A DNA stretch of 64,000 bases from Tetranychus cinnabarinus. Its lineage: Eukaryota; Arthropoda; Arachnida; Trombidiformes; Tetranychidae. The DNA is taken from assembly GCA_022266195.1 (NCBI GenBank), contig WHVY01000001.1, forward strand, positions 2,542,001 to 2,606,000, written 5' to 3'. The notes beneath the pieces are model-generated. The model searched no databases, had not been told where the DNA came from, and saw only the letters and a list, made by a program, of their open reading frames with translations. The translations under genes were made by a program, and so were the position numbers. This document shows positions 13,168-24,100 of the stretch, in pieces (position 1 is the first letter of the stretch; every line of letters begins with the position of its first letter).

Positions 13168-14268
13168 CTCACTCAGATAGTTGACATTTTTAGAGTAAAA
13201 AGTCTTCTCATAGACAATGTCATAAATTGAAGAAGCTTCAGTGTTGATTCCAATAATGTAATGATTCAAGTAAAATATCAATAAAAATATCGACCCATTT
13301 ATTTGAGCAAAAATAAAGTAACGGTAAATATTTATTGGTCCACTTATGATGTAGTACACAAATATGATTGTCATAAGGTTTATTGAAGGGTAAAAAAATG
13401 CCAAATATTGAGACCAGATATTGTTGGCTTCATTGGCCAGCTCAATGGCCAAAGCATATTGTTGCCGGTAATGAGACAGTTTAGCAGCAGACCAAGTCGA
13501 CTTAGTGTGAGACTTGATTTGCTTACCAATCTGAGTAAAGAGTGACTTGACTGTGACTGTCGACGCAAACAGTAGGTAAAGTTGATGGGTAAATAGCAAG
13601 GGAATCAGGAAGTGGGAAGCCATATGAATGATTGCCAAAGTTACGTTAAAACCGTGTTCGTCTCGATTTGTTTGAGTTATGATTAGATAGATAACGTTAA
13701 CCACAGCCGAGATTGAAGCGAACATGATGAAAATTAGCAACAGATTCAGTGACTTATTGAGACGTGCCAACGTTTTGAGGGGTGAAAATTTTGGAGTAAT
13801 TAAATGCGATTGCGACCATTTGAGAGAAAACTCAGTAAAATCAATTTTGTACCAAAGTGTTAGACAAAAGCCAAATCCTAGACAAGCATCTCCAACCAAG
13901 AAAATGTAAATTGTTTGATTGGCTCCAACTACCAGGGGCGAAACGTCGGGAATAAACTGAACCGATTTAAACATTAAAAAATCATGAGCTCCATTGATGA
14001 AAAATGCACAAATCGCAAGAACCATCAGAATGCCACGTTTTTTACCATGTAAAAGGTTGAATCGATTGTTCTGAAAATGATCGACAATCGAAATAGTTTC
14101 GCCTCCATTTTTCACAGCAAATCCCGTGCACGAGTCGACATTTTGATCAAATATTGCTTGACTAATTGTAGACATTTTAAACTTTTCAACATGAAAAAGA
14201 TGAGTGAAAATGGGGAAGCGATTTGCATAAAGTGAACTAATTTTTAGTATCGATAGCTGAAGTTTCAT
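13168..14268 (-). CDS. Gustatory receptor, exon 1
   Basis: Encodes 367 residues up to a GAG|GTAAGA donor, joined in phase 0 to the exon at 12,944-13,081. The protein has about six hydrophobic spans (for example around VLAICAFFINGAHDFLMF, LLLIFIMFASISAVVNVIYL, HFLIPLLFTHQLYLLF and LMTIIFVYYIISGP), with the seventh in exon 2. Few-cysteine loops and the long cytoplasmic loop with H/Y-rich helix (LSHYRQQYALAIELANEAN) before TM6 are GR-family features. It would act as a ligand-gated cation channel subunit in chemosensory neurons. Start could be the first Met (412 aa) or Met-32 (381 aa). It lies wholly within an intron of the RIM-like gene on the same strand, so it needs its own promoter. GR is well supported; ligand unknown. 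Confidence 0.8.
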
Positions 14269-15798
14269 TCATAGAGCAACTCATGATTATCAAATTGTCT
14301 TTTTTTGCGAAATTATTTACCTATAAAATTTTCAGTTCTCATGATTAAATTTGAAAAAGAAATTGAAAAATTTCGTTTCAAGATACTTTTAATGGATCAT
14401 TCATTTCAATTTTTCATCATCAAACAACTTTCCATGACTTTTACAGAACCAATTGGCATTACGAAATGAAGACTGTTGATTCAAAGCATTCATGATCAAT
14501 GAAATTTTCATTTCTTTTTGAGTGAAAACAAAAGGAAAAAAAAGTAAAAAAAAATTGAATCGCAGTGTCAATTGTTGTACAGAAAAGGACAAATGTCTCG
14601 ACGATTAGTTTATGGACTGTGATAATAAACCTTTCCAGTTTCTTTGGTTTTCGCTGGAAATGACAAATTTGTTGCTGTTAAACGAGGCAACAAAAGCAAT
14701 ATTATTTATTCAACAGAGCACAAGGTAAAAACAACAGAATGGGAAAAGGAAAAAATCATGAGCTCAAGGGAATCATTTTTGATTGGTTTCGTCTAGTAAA
14801 GTCCAACAGCTTTTGGTCAACTCTAATCAATCTTGCAAGTTTAAAGATGAACAGAAAAAATTGGTTTACTTTTTTTCCTTCTTTTTTTGCCTTTTCTCAA
14901 CAGAGTCTCAAGACAAAGCATTCATGATATATTGATGAGTGTCTATCTAGATGATTCGAGTTTCGAGAAGAAAAAAGTTCTGCACCAAAAAGAATATGAT
15001 ATTTCAATATTGAAACATAACCAAAGATTGCATCAAGAAACGAGAATATTTATTCTCTTTCATGCTCTACTTATTCAAATCTTGTAGCCAATACAAGCCA
15101 ATAATATGTCATTGCAGGTTCACCTGAATATAATTACAACTAAATGGCGAAAATGTTTTCATGAAAAGAAAAGGAAAAAAATGCATTTTCCATAATTACA
15201 TTCAATAATGGATTACAATGAACATCAACAATTGTTGCCACTTCAATGGATAAACATGATTTAAATCAATATCCATGAGTCACCATCGATTGGACTCTTT
15301 TGGTTGACTGTCCAGTTGAAAGGTCAACTTATTGTTTCTCATCATGTTTCGAGTGGAATTCAAAATAATCAATTTATCTGGTGAAATTGGGCAAAAATGA
15401 TCAACATTCACTGATCTCTCTGTGAATTGCATTTGCCAATGAAACTGTTGGACTTGAATTTCTCATGAATTTTTTTCTTCTTCTTTTTCCTTTTTCCTGT
15501 TGAACTTGCTTCAACAATTTAATGGTTCATCTTTTAACATGATTGCCAGCATTTTAAATTGCCTTGATTATACTGACAAGGTAAACATGAATGTTGAAAA
15601 GTACAATCCAATTGTTCACATTATGAGTTTAAACAAAAAGGAAAAGAGGAAAAGAAGGCGAACAAAAGCAAAATTAATTCACTGATTAGCAACCAAATAA
15701 TGTTGACATTTTAACACAAATGTAATACTAAAGGTTTGGTAATCAATGAGAAAAGATTAACTCTAAATCTCTTGATAATCTCACAGAGTTATCATTAG
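14269..15798 (-). other. RIM-like gene intron 2 upstream of the receptor gene
   Basis: About 1.5 kb of AT-rich sequence. It probably includes the promoter of the nested gustatory receptor gene, but no clear core element stands out. Confidence 0.4.
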
Positions 15799-15948
15799 TA
15801 CAGGGTGTTAGAAAATCAACTAGACCTGTTTGCGATTCAATATTTTTCGAACCAAGCAGAGTAAACAGACTCGTGATACATTGTATGGTAGCCTTACTTT
15901 TTTCCTTGAAATAATAAATAGAATAAGCTGCAATCTCGAGCTCTCGCT

Positions 15949-16032
15949 TAAGAGCGCTCCACTAAGAGCGCTCCATTAAGAACGCTCCATAAAGAGCCAT
16001 CCTTAAAGAGCGCTCGGTAAAGAGCACTCCTA
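15949..16032 (+). repeat. 14-bp x6 tandem array in the 5' LTR
   Basis: Six consecutive 14-mers close to TAAGAGCGCTCCAT, each centred on GAGNNCTC or a one-base variant. The same array is in the 3' LTR 4,310 bp further on (about 20,259-20,342). Position in U3 upstream of the TATA box suggests an enhancer or repressor-binding array. Confidence 0.8.
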
Positions 16033-16158
16033 ATTATCTCTCAAGTTAACGCTTTTTCAACAGATTAACCATCTCTCTTAAATCCTTTCGAATTACCCTT
16101 CTCCTAATCTTTTTGTTTTTCTGAAACATTTGGCCGCTAGGCATTAGGAGCTCTCCCA

Positions 16159-16164
16159 TATAAA
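16159..16164 (+). promoter_or_regulatory. TATA box of element 1 LTR promoter
   Basis: TATAAA directly after GAGCTCTCCCA. A TCAGT initiator-like word lies at 16,196-16,200, a little further than the usual 30 bp. The R region would start there. Confidence 0.6.
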
Positions 16165-16316
16165 CCCAGACTGAGACCTCAATCGGGGCAGTTTTTCAGT
16201 TAACAATCGTTAGATTTGTGACTTTTCTGACCAACAATAAAATTTCTAAAATATACTTTGTTGTAGTTGATTTTTCTTTTAAATTTGTGTTCCCTTTCAA
16301 TTTGATCACTACAAAT

Positions 16317-16330
16317 TGGCGCAGTCGACA
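16317..16330 (+). promoter_or_regulatory. tRNA primer-binding site of element 1
   Basis: TGGCGCAGTCGACA begins three bases after the 5' LTR. It is complementary to a tRNA 3' end of the form CGACTGCGCCA, probably tRNA-Ser as used by several arthropod Ty3/gypsy elements. It ends two bases before the gag ATG at 16,333. Confidence 0.65.
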
Positions 16331-16332
16331 GG

Positions 16333-18885
16333 ATGGCTGTCAATCCTATCAAAATCAAATTCACTTTAGTGAGAAGTAATGACAAAATTCTATTAACCAG
16401 ATATTGTGTGGTTGGTTCCGATCAATGGATTCTCGTTAGAGAAAACTCTCAAGATTTGGCGATGCATGATATTGTATCTCGTATGGAGCCGACCCAAATC
16501 GCTGTTAAAGAGATGACTCGTAAAAGAACAATAACTCTGTTCCTTACACCTGATGAGGCTGAACCATATACTAATGAAACATATAGTGGAGGTTCTATCA
16601 GTGAAGAATCGAACTCTCTTAATGAGGCCTCAGATATGAGCTCTCAAAATGAGCCAATGTTATCCATGTTCCAAGAAATGATGAAGTTTCAGATGGAATC
16701 TATGCGGACTATGTTTGCCAACCTACAAGAGACTCTTGGACCCATGCATCGAAGCAAGAATCAACGTATGGAAGTGACTAAGTTCAACGGCAAGCAGGAA
16801 GATGCTAAAACATGGCTGATAAGTTATGAAAAAGCCTGCGACTTCAACGGTTGGACTACGGACGATGCCAAGGTCAATAATTTGAAAGCTTACTTGGAAG
16901 GTATTGCGTTGAAATGGTTCAACAGTCGGTTGGTAGAGCAACTTCCTTTCGTTTGGCAACCGTGGAAAGAAGCTTTTCTGGAGTCATTTGGTCAAAATAG
17001 ACTTACTCAAGCTCAAGCAGCACTCGCATGGGAGTATCGTGGTGGTCCATTACTAGAATACTATTATGAAAAACAAAGGTTATTGCAATTGGCATTTCCA
17101 GAGATTGATGATTTCAACTTCATCACTTTAATGTTACTGAGTCTCCCAGATGAGCTCTCAAAACAAATCAACATTTCAGAAGTCCAAACCAAGGACGATG
17201 TTAGAAAAGTTTTGTGTCAACTTAAACCATTGAGGTCTCGTGATCGTCGTTATCAAGAAGAAGAGAGGCCTCGCCATAAGTCGTCTAAACCCGACAACAA
17301 ACCTCGAAACGATCATTCAAAGGCCTTCGCTCTTTCCGTGCCCGATGAAAAGCAGCAGGCTGAAGATGACAACATGTTTACTATTAAAGTCAATGGATAT
17401 TGGACTAAAGCTTTGTTCGATAGTGGTGCTAAAGCTAACCTAATATCATCACGTTTTGTCCGAGATAACAATTTACCAACCAGGAGTATTACTTCCAATG
17501 TAATGGCATACAATGGTGAAATATCAACTTTTAAACTCAAAGTGAGCGCTCGAGTTGAGTTTAACAACGAGAGCATTGAGTTAGACTTTATAGTTGTCGA
17601 TGATGTTTCTTATGATATTTTACTGTCCATTCGTGCCTTAAAACAGTTGAAAATTAAGTGGAACTTTGCTGAAAATGAAATCTGTTCGATTTCCGAAGTG
17701 AGATCTCAAAGTGAGAACTCAGTGGAGAATATGGAAAAAGCTCGTTTGTTATTCCCGGAGCTTTTCATACCAACCGAGAATCAGCCACTGTTACAAGCTG
17801 ACTTCAAGCTTTCGGAGGGCTCTCCGATCATTCAATTTAAAGCTTACCGACTATCAAGAGAAAAATACATGTGGGCCCAATCCAAAATAAAAGAATTATT
17901 GGAACAAGGAATAATAGTTCCGTCAACATCTGAATACGCTTCCCCTTGTGTAATTGTGCCAAAAGAAAATGGTTCACTGAGATTATGCCAGGACTATCGT
18001 GAGGTCAACAAATACACAACTTTAGACCCGTACCCTTTTCCTGTCATCGATGAGATAATCAACATGTTTGGTGGATGCAACTTCTTCAGTAAAATAGACT
18101 TAAAAGATGGATTTTGGCAAGTTGGAATAACAGAGATGACTCGCAAGTTCACAGCTTTTGTGTTGCCTTTCGGCCATTATGAACTTACAAGGCTTCCATT
18201 CGGTTGGAAAAATTCACCTCCAATCTTTCAAAGGAAAATGGTTGCCGTACTCGATGAACTCTTGCAAACCAACCAAGTGGCTGTCTATATAGATGATATT
18301 TGTGTTGGAGGTAAAACAGAAAGAGATTGTGCTGAGCTCTCATTTCGAGTTCTCAAAAAGCTATCTCAAAACAACATTCAAATCAACGAGAAGAAAAGTG
18401 TTTTCTGTGCAAAAAGTATTATCTTTCTTGGCCGTGTCATCGATGGCTTTACAAAGACGACCAGATCTGAATCCGTCGAGCGAGTAAAATCAATGCGAAA
18501 ACCTTTCGACTTACATAGTCTAAGATGTTTCACTGGCTTAACCGGACACTTCAGGTCTTTCATACCTAACTACGCTGATATTGTTCGACCTCTTGATAAG
18601 TTGAAACAAAAAGATGTGCCTTTTGAATGGAGCGCTCAATGTGAGCTCTCATACCAAAAACTCATAAAGTTAATCAGTGAGAACCCCATACTTGGTGTAC
18701 CAGACTGGACGCTTGCATTTGAACTTTCTTGCGATGCCTCTTACTACGGCACTGGAGCAATACTATATCAACGAGATCTCAATCAACCTCGTAATAAACA
18801 ACTAAGAGTAATTGGTTATTACTCCTATACCTTTACCAAACCAGAATTGAATTATCGACTACCGAGAAGGAGTGCCTGGCCGTGA
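16333..18885 (+). CDS. Gag-Pol, first part (Gag, protease, reverse transcriptase, start of RNase H)
   Basis: 850 codons. Residues about 90-330 are a Ty3-type Gag (AKTWLISYEKACDFNGW, then the helical capsid-like part). No CCHC zinc knuckle is seen before the protease. The aspartic protease has LFDSGAKANLIS near residue 362. Reverse transcriptase spans about 500-690 with LRLCQDYREVNKYT, FSKIDLKDGFWQVG, LPFGWKNSP and YIDD near residue 652. RNase H begins at about 810 with a CDASYYGTGAIL catalytic segment. Gag and Pol share one frame with no -1 shift between them. The frame is lost near 18,862, where one base is missing compared with the continuing frame, giving a false C-terminus of about eight residues. 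This could be an inactivating mutation or a base-calling error. Confidence 0.9.
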   Translation: MAVNPIKIKFTLVRSNDKILLTRYCVVGSDQWILVRENSQDLAMHDIVSRMEPTQIAVKEMTRKRTITLFLTPDEAEPYTNETYSGGSISEESNSLNEASDMSSQNEPMLSMFQEMMKFQMESMRTMFANLQETLGPMHRSKNQRMEVTKFNGKQEDAKTWLISYEKACDFNGWTTDDAKVNNLKAYLEGIALKWFNSRLVEQLPFVWQPWKEAFLESFGQNRLTQAQAALAWEYRGGPLLEYYYEKQRLLQLAFPEIDDFNFITLMLLSLPDELSKQINISEVQTKDDVRKVLCQLKPLRSRDRRYQEEERPRHKSSKPDNKPRNDHSKAFALSVPDEKQQAEDDNMFTIKVNGYWTKALFDSGAKANLISSRFVRDNNLPTRSITSNVMAYNGEISTFKLKVSARVEFNNESIELDFIVVDDVSYDILLSIRALKQLKIKWNFAENEICSISEVRSQSENSVENMEKARLLFPELFIPTENQPLLQADFKLSEGSPIIQFKAYRLSREKYMWAQSKIKELLEQGIIVPSTSEYASPCVIVPKENGSLRLCQDYREVNKYTTLDPYPFPVIDEIINMFGGCNFFSKIDLKDGFWQVGITEMTRKFTAFVLPFGHYELTRLPFGWKNSPPIFQRKMVAVLDELLQTNQVAVYIDDICVGGKTERDCAELSFRVLKKLSQNNIQINEKKSVFCAKSIIFLGRVIDGFTKTTRSESVERVKSMRKPFDLHSLRCFTGLTGHFRSFIPNYADIVRPLDKLKQKDVPFEWSAQCELSYQKLIKLISENPILGVPDWTLAFELSCDASYYGTGAILYQRDLNQPRNKQLRVIGYYSYTFTKPELNYRLPRRSAWP

Positions 18886-20186
18886 TAAGAGCCATCAAGT
18901 ATTTCCGAAGTTATTTGGAAGGAAAAGAATTTAAGGTCAATAGTGATCATCAAGCGCTCTCCCATCTATTATCTCTGAAGGAACCAAAGAACCGACTAGG
19001 CCGTTGGCAGACTTTCTTAATGAGTTTCAATTTGACAATCAACCATCGATCAGGTCGAGAGTTGACAGACGCTGATGCCCTATCAAGACTCTGTCCTGAG
19101 ATCCCAGTTGTTAATTTTATCAACATTTGCGAAGGAAAAAAGAGAATGGAAGTATCACCAGACAAAGTCAAAGCAATACTAGAAGCATATCATGACGATC
19201 CCTACTCTGGAGGCCATGATGGAATCTCACGCACTTATCACAAAATTTCTGCTCGCTTCACCTGGCCTAAAATGAAAGATGACATAGTTGATTATGTTCG
19301 TACCTGTGACGTTTGTCAACGTGTCAAATCAAAACTGAAACAGAATCAAGATTTGATGATCCTTCCTGAGCACTCACAAATAATGTTCGAAGTTATTCAC
19401 GTCGACTATGGTGAACTTACTAAGAAAAAAGAGGGCTCAGCGAGAACTAAATCTTTCTTAGTACTTGTAGATGAAGCCACAAGACTATGCCAAGCCATAC
19501 CGATGAAAGAAGATGCCTCTTCTTTCGTGCTCTTTTTAAGATCTCATCCATTCATTGGTAAAATTAAGAAAATTATATCCGATTGTGGTGCGTCATTTCT
19601 TTCCAAAGCAACTAAGAACCTTGGAAAAGAGTTTGGAATCAAGTTGGTCACAACTTCTCCTTACAGTCCATGGTCGAATGGAATGGCTGAGAGACACGTG
19701 CAAAAAATTAAGATATTCTGCGATTGTTTCCCTGACTTTCCTGGTGGATGGAAAAAAGCTGTAGAAGCCGCAGCAAAGCACAACAATCGTGCATACAATA
19801 GAGCCATTGGTTGCTCACCGTTTTTCAAGGCGTTTGGTTACACCGATTGGTTACCAGCAGATAAGCATTTCGAGTTGATTGGTAACTGTGAGCTCTCAGA
19901 ACGAGCTTTTGACGAAGAACAGCAAATGAGATACCGACAGAAAATGAAAGAATACGCTAATAGGAACATCAAGAGAATAGTAAAATACAATGTGGGATCA
20001 ATGATCTTGGTAAGCAAAGGGAAAGTTGGAAAGAAATATAAGTTTGACGGACCGTTTAAAATAAAGCAAATAAAAGAAATAGATGGAAGCCAGAAGACTC
20101 TCATCTATGAGAACGATGGACAGGACCATTTCGCACATATAAGGAACTGTAGACCTTATTATCCCAGGAGGGAAAAGTCTAAGTAA
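18864..20186 (+). CDS. Gag-Pol, second part (RNase H end, integrase)
   Basis: Continues pol in the frame opposite the break near 18,862. The first residues complete RNase H (EKECLAVIRAIK, then FKVNSDHQALSHLL and the ADALSRL end). Integrase follows: an HHCC zinc-binding domain (GHDG...H...CDVCQ), and a catalytic core with Asp in VIHVDYG, Asp in ISDCGASF and Glu in NGMAERHVQ. The tail is basic, with a GPFKI-type GPY/F module near the end and no chromodomain. The TAA stop overlaps the polypurine tract. Confidence 0.88.
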   Translation, partial: EKECLAVIRAIKYFRSYLEGKEFKVNSDHQALSHLLSLKEPKNRLGRWQTFLMSFNLTINHRSGRELTDADALSRLCPEIPVVNFINICEGKKRMEVSPDKVKAILEAYHDDPYSGGHDGISRTYHKISARFTWPKMKDDIVDYVRTCDVCQRVKSKLKQNQDLMILPEHSQIMFEVIHVDYGELTKKKEGSARTKSFLVLVDEATRLCQAIPMKEDASSFVLFLRSHPFIGKIKKIISDCGASFLSKATKNLGKEFGIKLVTTSPYSPWSNGMAERHVQKIKIFCDCFPDFPGGWKKAVEAAAKHNNRAYNRAIGCSPFFKAFGYTDWLPADKHFELIGNCELSERAFDEEQQMRYRQKMKEYANRNIKRIVKYNVGSMILVSKGKVGKKYKFDGPFKIKQIKEIDGSQKTLIYENDGQDHFAHIRNCRPYYPRREKSK

Positions 20187-20193
20187 GGGGGAA
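20185..20193 (+). promoter_or_regulatory. Polypurine tract of element 1
   Basis: AAGGGGGAA immediately before the 3' LTR. It primes plus-strand synthesis in LTR elements. It overlaps the last base pair of the pol stop codon. Confidence 0.75.
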
Positions 20194-20194
20194 T

Positions 20195-20623
20195 ATGGTA
20201 GCCTTACTTTTTTCCTTGAAATAATAAATAGAATAAGCTGCAATCTCGAGCTCTCGCTTAAGAGCGCTCCACTAAGAGCGCTCCATTAAGAACGCTCCAT
20301 AAAGAGCCATCCTTAAAGAGCGCTCGGTAAAGAGCACTCCTAATTATCTCTCAAGTTAACGCTTTTTCAACAGATTAACCATCTCTCTTAAATCCTTTCG
20401 AATTACCCTTCTCCTAATCTTTTTGTTTTTCTGAAACATTTGGCCGCTAGGCATTAGGAGCTCTCCCATATAAACCCAGACTGAGACCTCAATCGGGGCA
20501 GTTTTTCAGTTAACAATCGTTAGATTTGTGACTTTTCTGACCAACAATAAAATTTCTAAAATATACTTTGTTGTAGTTGATTTTTCTTTTAAATTTGTGT
20601 TCCCTTTCAATTTGATCACTACA
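20195..20623 (+). repeat. 3' LTR of element 1
   Basis: 429 bp partner of the LTR at 15,885-16,313, with no difference seen on reading, followed by the CATTGT target duplication and then by the right half of the split TA-flanked element. Confidence 0.9.
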
Positions 20624-21107
20624 CATTGTTAGAATCGTCTTTGACTAGAAAACATATTAGAATGGAAAAAAGAACTTTCGCATAACTTTAGCTCTCAAAA
20701 ATGGACGAAAACTAATTTTTTTTCTCTTTTGGTTTTTCGAATTTTTCATTGATTTCGGACTCGAATTTTTCTTACTTTTTAGGGTCAAAAGAATCTTGAA
20801 TGCATGTCGAAAAATATGCTTTAACTTTTTATTTCAATTAATTATCTAGCAAAAATTTTCCCTATCATTGAATTTTCATCCCATAGTAAAATTAACCAAA
20901 ATTTGTTCAAATTTCACCTAAAATTTTCCCAATTTTTTTGCATCCTCTGATATTGGAAGTTCGGCCTAGAATTTTCCTTTTTGAAAATGAACAAATTTTT
21001 TAAGTTAGACTTTCAGCTTTCTAATGATACCAAAAATAAAAAAAATGGCCCAGCAATTCCGAAGTTATTATCATTCAAACAGGTCTAGTTGATTTTCTAA
21101 CACCCCG

Positions 21108-24100
21108 TATTTCTTTTATTCTCTCTTTTCATTTAGTTGCAGTTTTCTCATGTGTAAATTTGATAATCCAATTTTCATGTATTTCTTCTCAACATTATTC
21201 CATGATACAATGATGATGATGATGATGATAATGATGATCAGGATCAAGTGAATTCTGTCACAATAATGGCAGTCTCATTACCACACCTAGATTTCATTTC
21301 AATTCAATTCTGATTAGAGTTACTCATCTTGTTATCAATTGTTGCTCCATTGTTTGATGATTTTGCAACTGAATAAAAGTGTCGAGTTTTATGACTCAAA
21401 GACGTAGTAATGAAATGCTAGAGAAATGTTGTTTGGTAGGTTATCAACTTTATCTGGGCGTTGACATATTCTCCTTTACCAATAATGTTGATATTAGTCG
21501 ATTTAAACACTTGCTTGATTATGAAACAATATAAATGTTGAAATAACAGGAATGTTCAATTTGGTGAAACAGCTAATTCAGGTGATCACTTCTTTTTCCT
21601 GTTGCCAATCGACAAATTGATAATTCTGATAAAAACGAAGCGAAGATTTTTACTCAGCTGCAATTTGAAAATTACCTTTATTCTTTCTAAAAAAGCGGAA
21701 TCTGCTCAAGCTTGGTATAAAATGTTTTTAAGGGCAAAACTTGACGTATCAAATTTTAAAGGCAATCAGAAGTCATTTTTCGGGAATTCGATTCTTGGCT
21801 TTGTAGCTCATCTGAAGATTATTCAAATTATTCCAGCTCTTTTTGTCACTCTTGCTTGTAAACTCATCGTTATACAGGGCTATTCAGCAACTCAGTATGA
21901 TGTTGAACGCTAGCAACTTTGATACTAGACACGTTATTGGACTGGAAATCGAACAGTGAGTTTGCGAGACATTCTTTTTTTTTGTTTCAAGGACAAGGTC
22001 ATTCAAGGTCATTTTTCGGAAAGCGTTTCTGTTTATGTTAGAGGTCAATCCGAGGTCATAACATAATTTAGTGAAGGCAGAAACTAGTCCAGTCAAATTA
22101 ATCTTTGCAAAGGTTCAACTTTAAAGAGATTCAGTCACTCTTTTGGCTGACTTGAAATTTATGTCGGATATTTTTGCATTATCATTGTGACAAGAAAGTT
22201 GAAACATTGAGTCAACAAGAACAGTTTTATCTTGCAATTACTGTTACGAGCAGAGATAAGGTTGAAAATGACACCATCAATCATGAAGTTTGTTTAATTG
22301 AATGAAAATTGAAGCAAACATTGCATTGTGTATACAATCACGAACAACCTTTGCCACAAATCAAAACAGTGATAACAAAAAAAACTGATGAAACTTGCAA
22401 CTTGCAATATCGATCCATCCTTTTGATTAATATTGCATATTGAATTTTGAAAAATGTAATCATTTGCATTTCAGTTTCTCTTTGCTCTTCTTTTGCATAA
22501 AAAATAAATGATTTGACTATGAAAGACTGCCACAACTCTGGAACAAGATTAATGTTTACTGAAAAGTTAAAGGTAAACGAATATAACTGGATAAAGATAA
22601 CAATATTATAAACTATTTTCCTTTCCAGTTGTACCTCAGTTGTCTCACAATTTTGATTATATTGACTCGAGTGAACAATACTGGTAAAAATTTCATCTTG
22701 CAAGGTGGAATCTGTTCATTTCTCTGATTCTTCACCTTTTTTTCATTTCAATATTTTGCCTCTTCTTTTTACATTATTTTTCCTCTTTTCTTTCCAACTG
22801 ATTCCGCTTTATTTGCCTTTCTTTTCACAACCTTTGCATTATGATTTATTCAAATGTTGATTCAAGATGACATTTTTGGGCACAGCAAATAAACAAATTA
22901 CGATTATTATATTTTCACCAAATGTAAGCAAAAGTAGAGGCAACAAAAAAAGGCAAAATCAATGAGAAAATTAAAAGTGCAAAAAGAGCAAAACTCGAAA
23001 TGCACTTTTCCAACATTCACAATCAATCAATTACCAAAAGTAAAATAACCTTTCAAACTCGATTCCATTTTCACCTCAAAATTAACAAAAGTAAAACTCG
23101 AAAAAATGAATGAAGTAAATTAATGTTATTAATTTTTTGTGCTCACGAAAACTTGTAATGCAATGAATCTTGTTTAACAGTTATTTTACAAAACCTTTGA
23201 TGTTGAATCTTGTTAGCAAATTTTCATCAACCCAAATGCACTAAACGAAAATGGAAATTTTCTCATTTTCTCATTTTATCAATTTGAAACTCTATTAATT
23301 TGATAGCGAGTTTCGCTTTGGAAAAGTTAGTCAAATTTCGAATCGATTGCACTGGCAATAAGTAAATGATTAATTGGCTTCAGTGATATTACTTTCAAGT
23401 CAACTTTTTCTTCTCTTTACCTTTTCACTTTTCTCACCTGCTTCCCACATTGTCTTAGTCAATAGTTAATCAACTGGCTAACTGGTTATATCACAATTCA
23501 TCAACATCACTCCCTGTCAAGCAAATGTGGTACTTGGAGGAAAACAGAAACAAAGAAAACTTTTTTTTTCTCGAAATCGTTTTTGAAACAATGAAATCTT
23601 TAATCGATCAGTCTGTAAGATCTAGGGTCTGAGATTTATCCAAGAATTTCAATTCTTTTTGAAAATGATGATTTCGTTTGTTGAACCAATCTGAATGTGA
23701 CGAGGAATTGCATTGGATTTTGCCTTGTTTGCTTTGGGCTTGTAATTAGTTTTGTTTGCCGTTAATTACCAAATGAGTTTCGAGTCGAGTTTTGTGTTCA
23801 CTTGTTGTTGGTGAAGACAATTGTTTAAATAAAAGATTCAATTTCGTTTCTCATTTTCAATTGAGTTGATTCTTTTTCTTCCCTTTTTTCCACTTTACCT
23901 GAATCTTTTATTGTGATGAATAGAAAGGTACTTTTAGTCTGAAACTTGTTGGGGAGAAGAGGTAAAGAGTAAAGTGTAGGAAGAAGAGGAAGAAAAAAAT
24001 ATAATAACAGTAATATAATGAGTTCACTTATCTTAAGCCATTTTATCTCTAAAGGCTTTTAGTATTATTTTATTTCTTTTTGGATTCCTTTTGTTCGCTC

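Larger units (their letters stand above)
15885..16313 (+). repeat. 5' LTR of element 1
   Basis: 429 bp, beginning ATGGTAGCC and ending CACTACA, with same-length partner at 20,195-20,623. U3 holds a six-unit 14-bp array with GAGCGCTC palindromes, then a GAGCTCTC site touching a TATAAA box. An AATAAA signal follows at 16,236. Confidence 0.9.
15885..20623 (+). mobile_element. Ty3/gypsy LTR retrotransposon (element 1)
   Basis: A 4.74 kb element with two 429-bp LTRs that match wherever I compared them, a CATTGT duplication on both sides (15,879-15,884; 20,624-20,629), a primer-binding site, one gag-pol frame and a polypurine tract. Domain order Gag-PR-RT-RNase H-IN is Ty3/gypsy (Metaviridae). No env is present. 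Near-identical LTRs mean a recent insertion. One single-base loss in the RNase H region splits pol, otherwise it looks intact. Confidence 0.9.
15801..21107. mobile_element. Tc1/mariner-type non-autonomous element split by an LTR retrotransposon
   Basis: Terminal inverted repeats of 32 bp lie at 15,801-15,832 (starts CAGGGTGTTAGAAAATCAAC) and 21,076-21,107, with one mismatch at position 2. Both are flanked by TA (15,799-15,800 and 21,108-21,109), the target duplication of the Tc1/mariner group. Removing the inserted retrotransposon and one target copy (4,745 bp) leaves about 562 bp, with no transposase reading frame, so this is a MITE-like element mobilised in trans. The right interior (20,630-21,075) is AT-rich. 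Confidence 0.8.
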
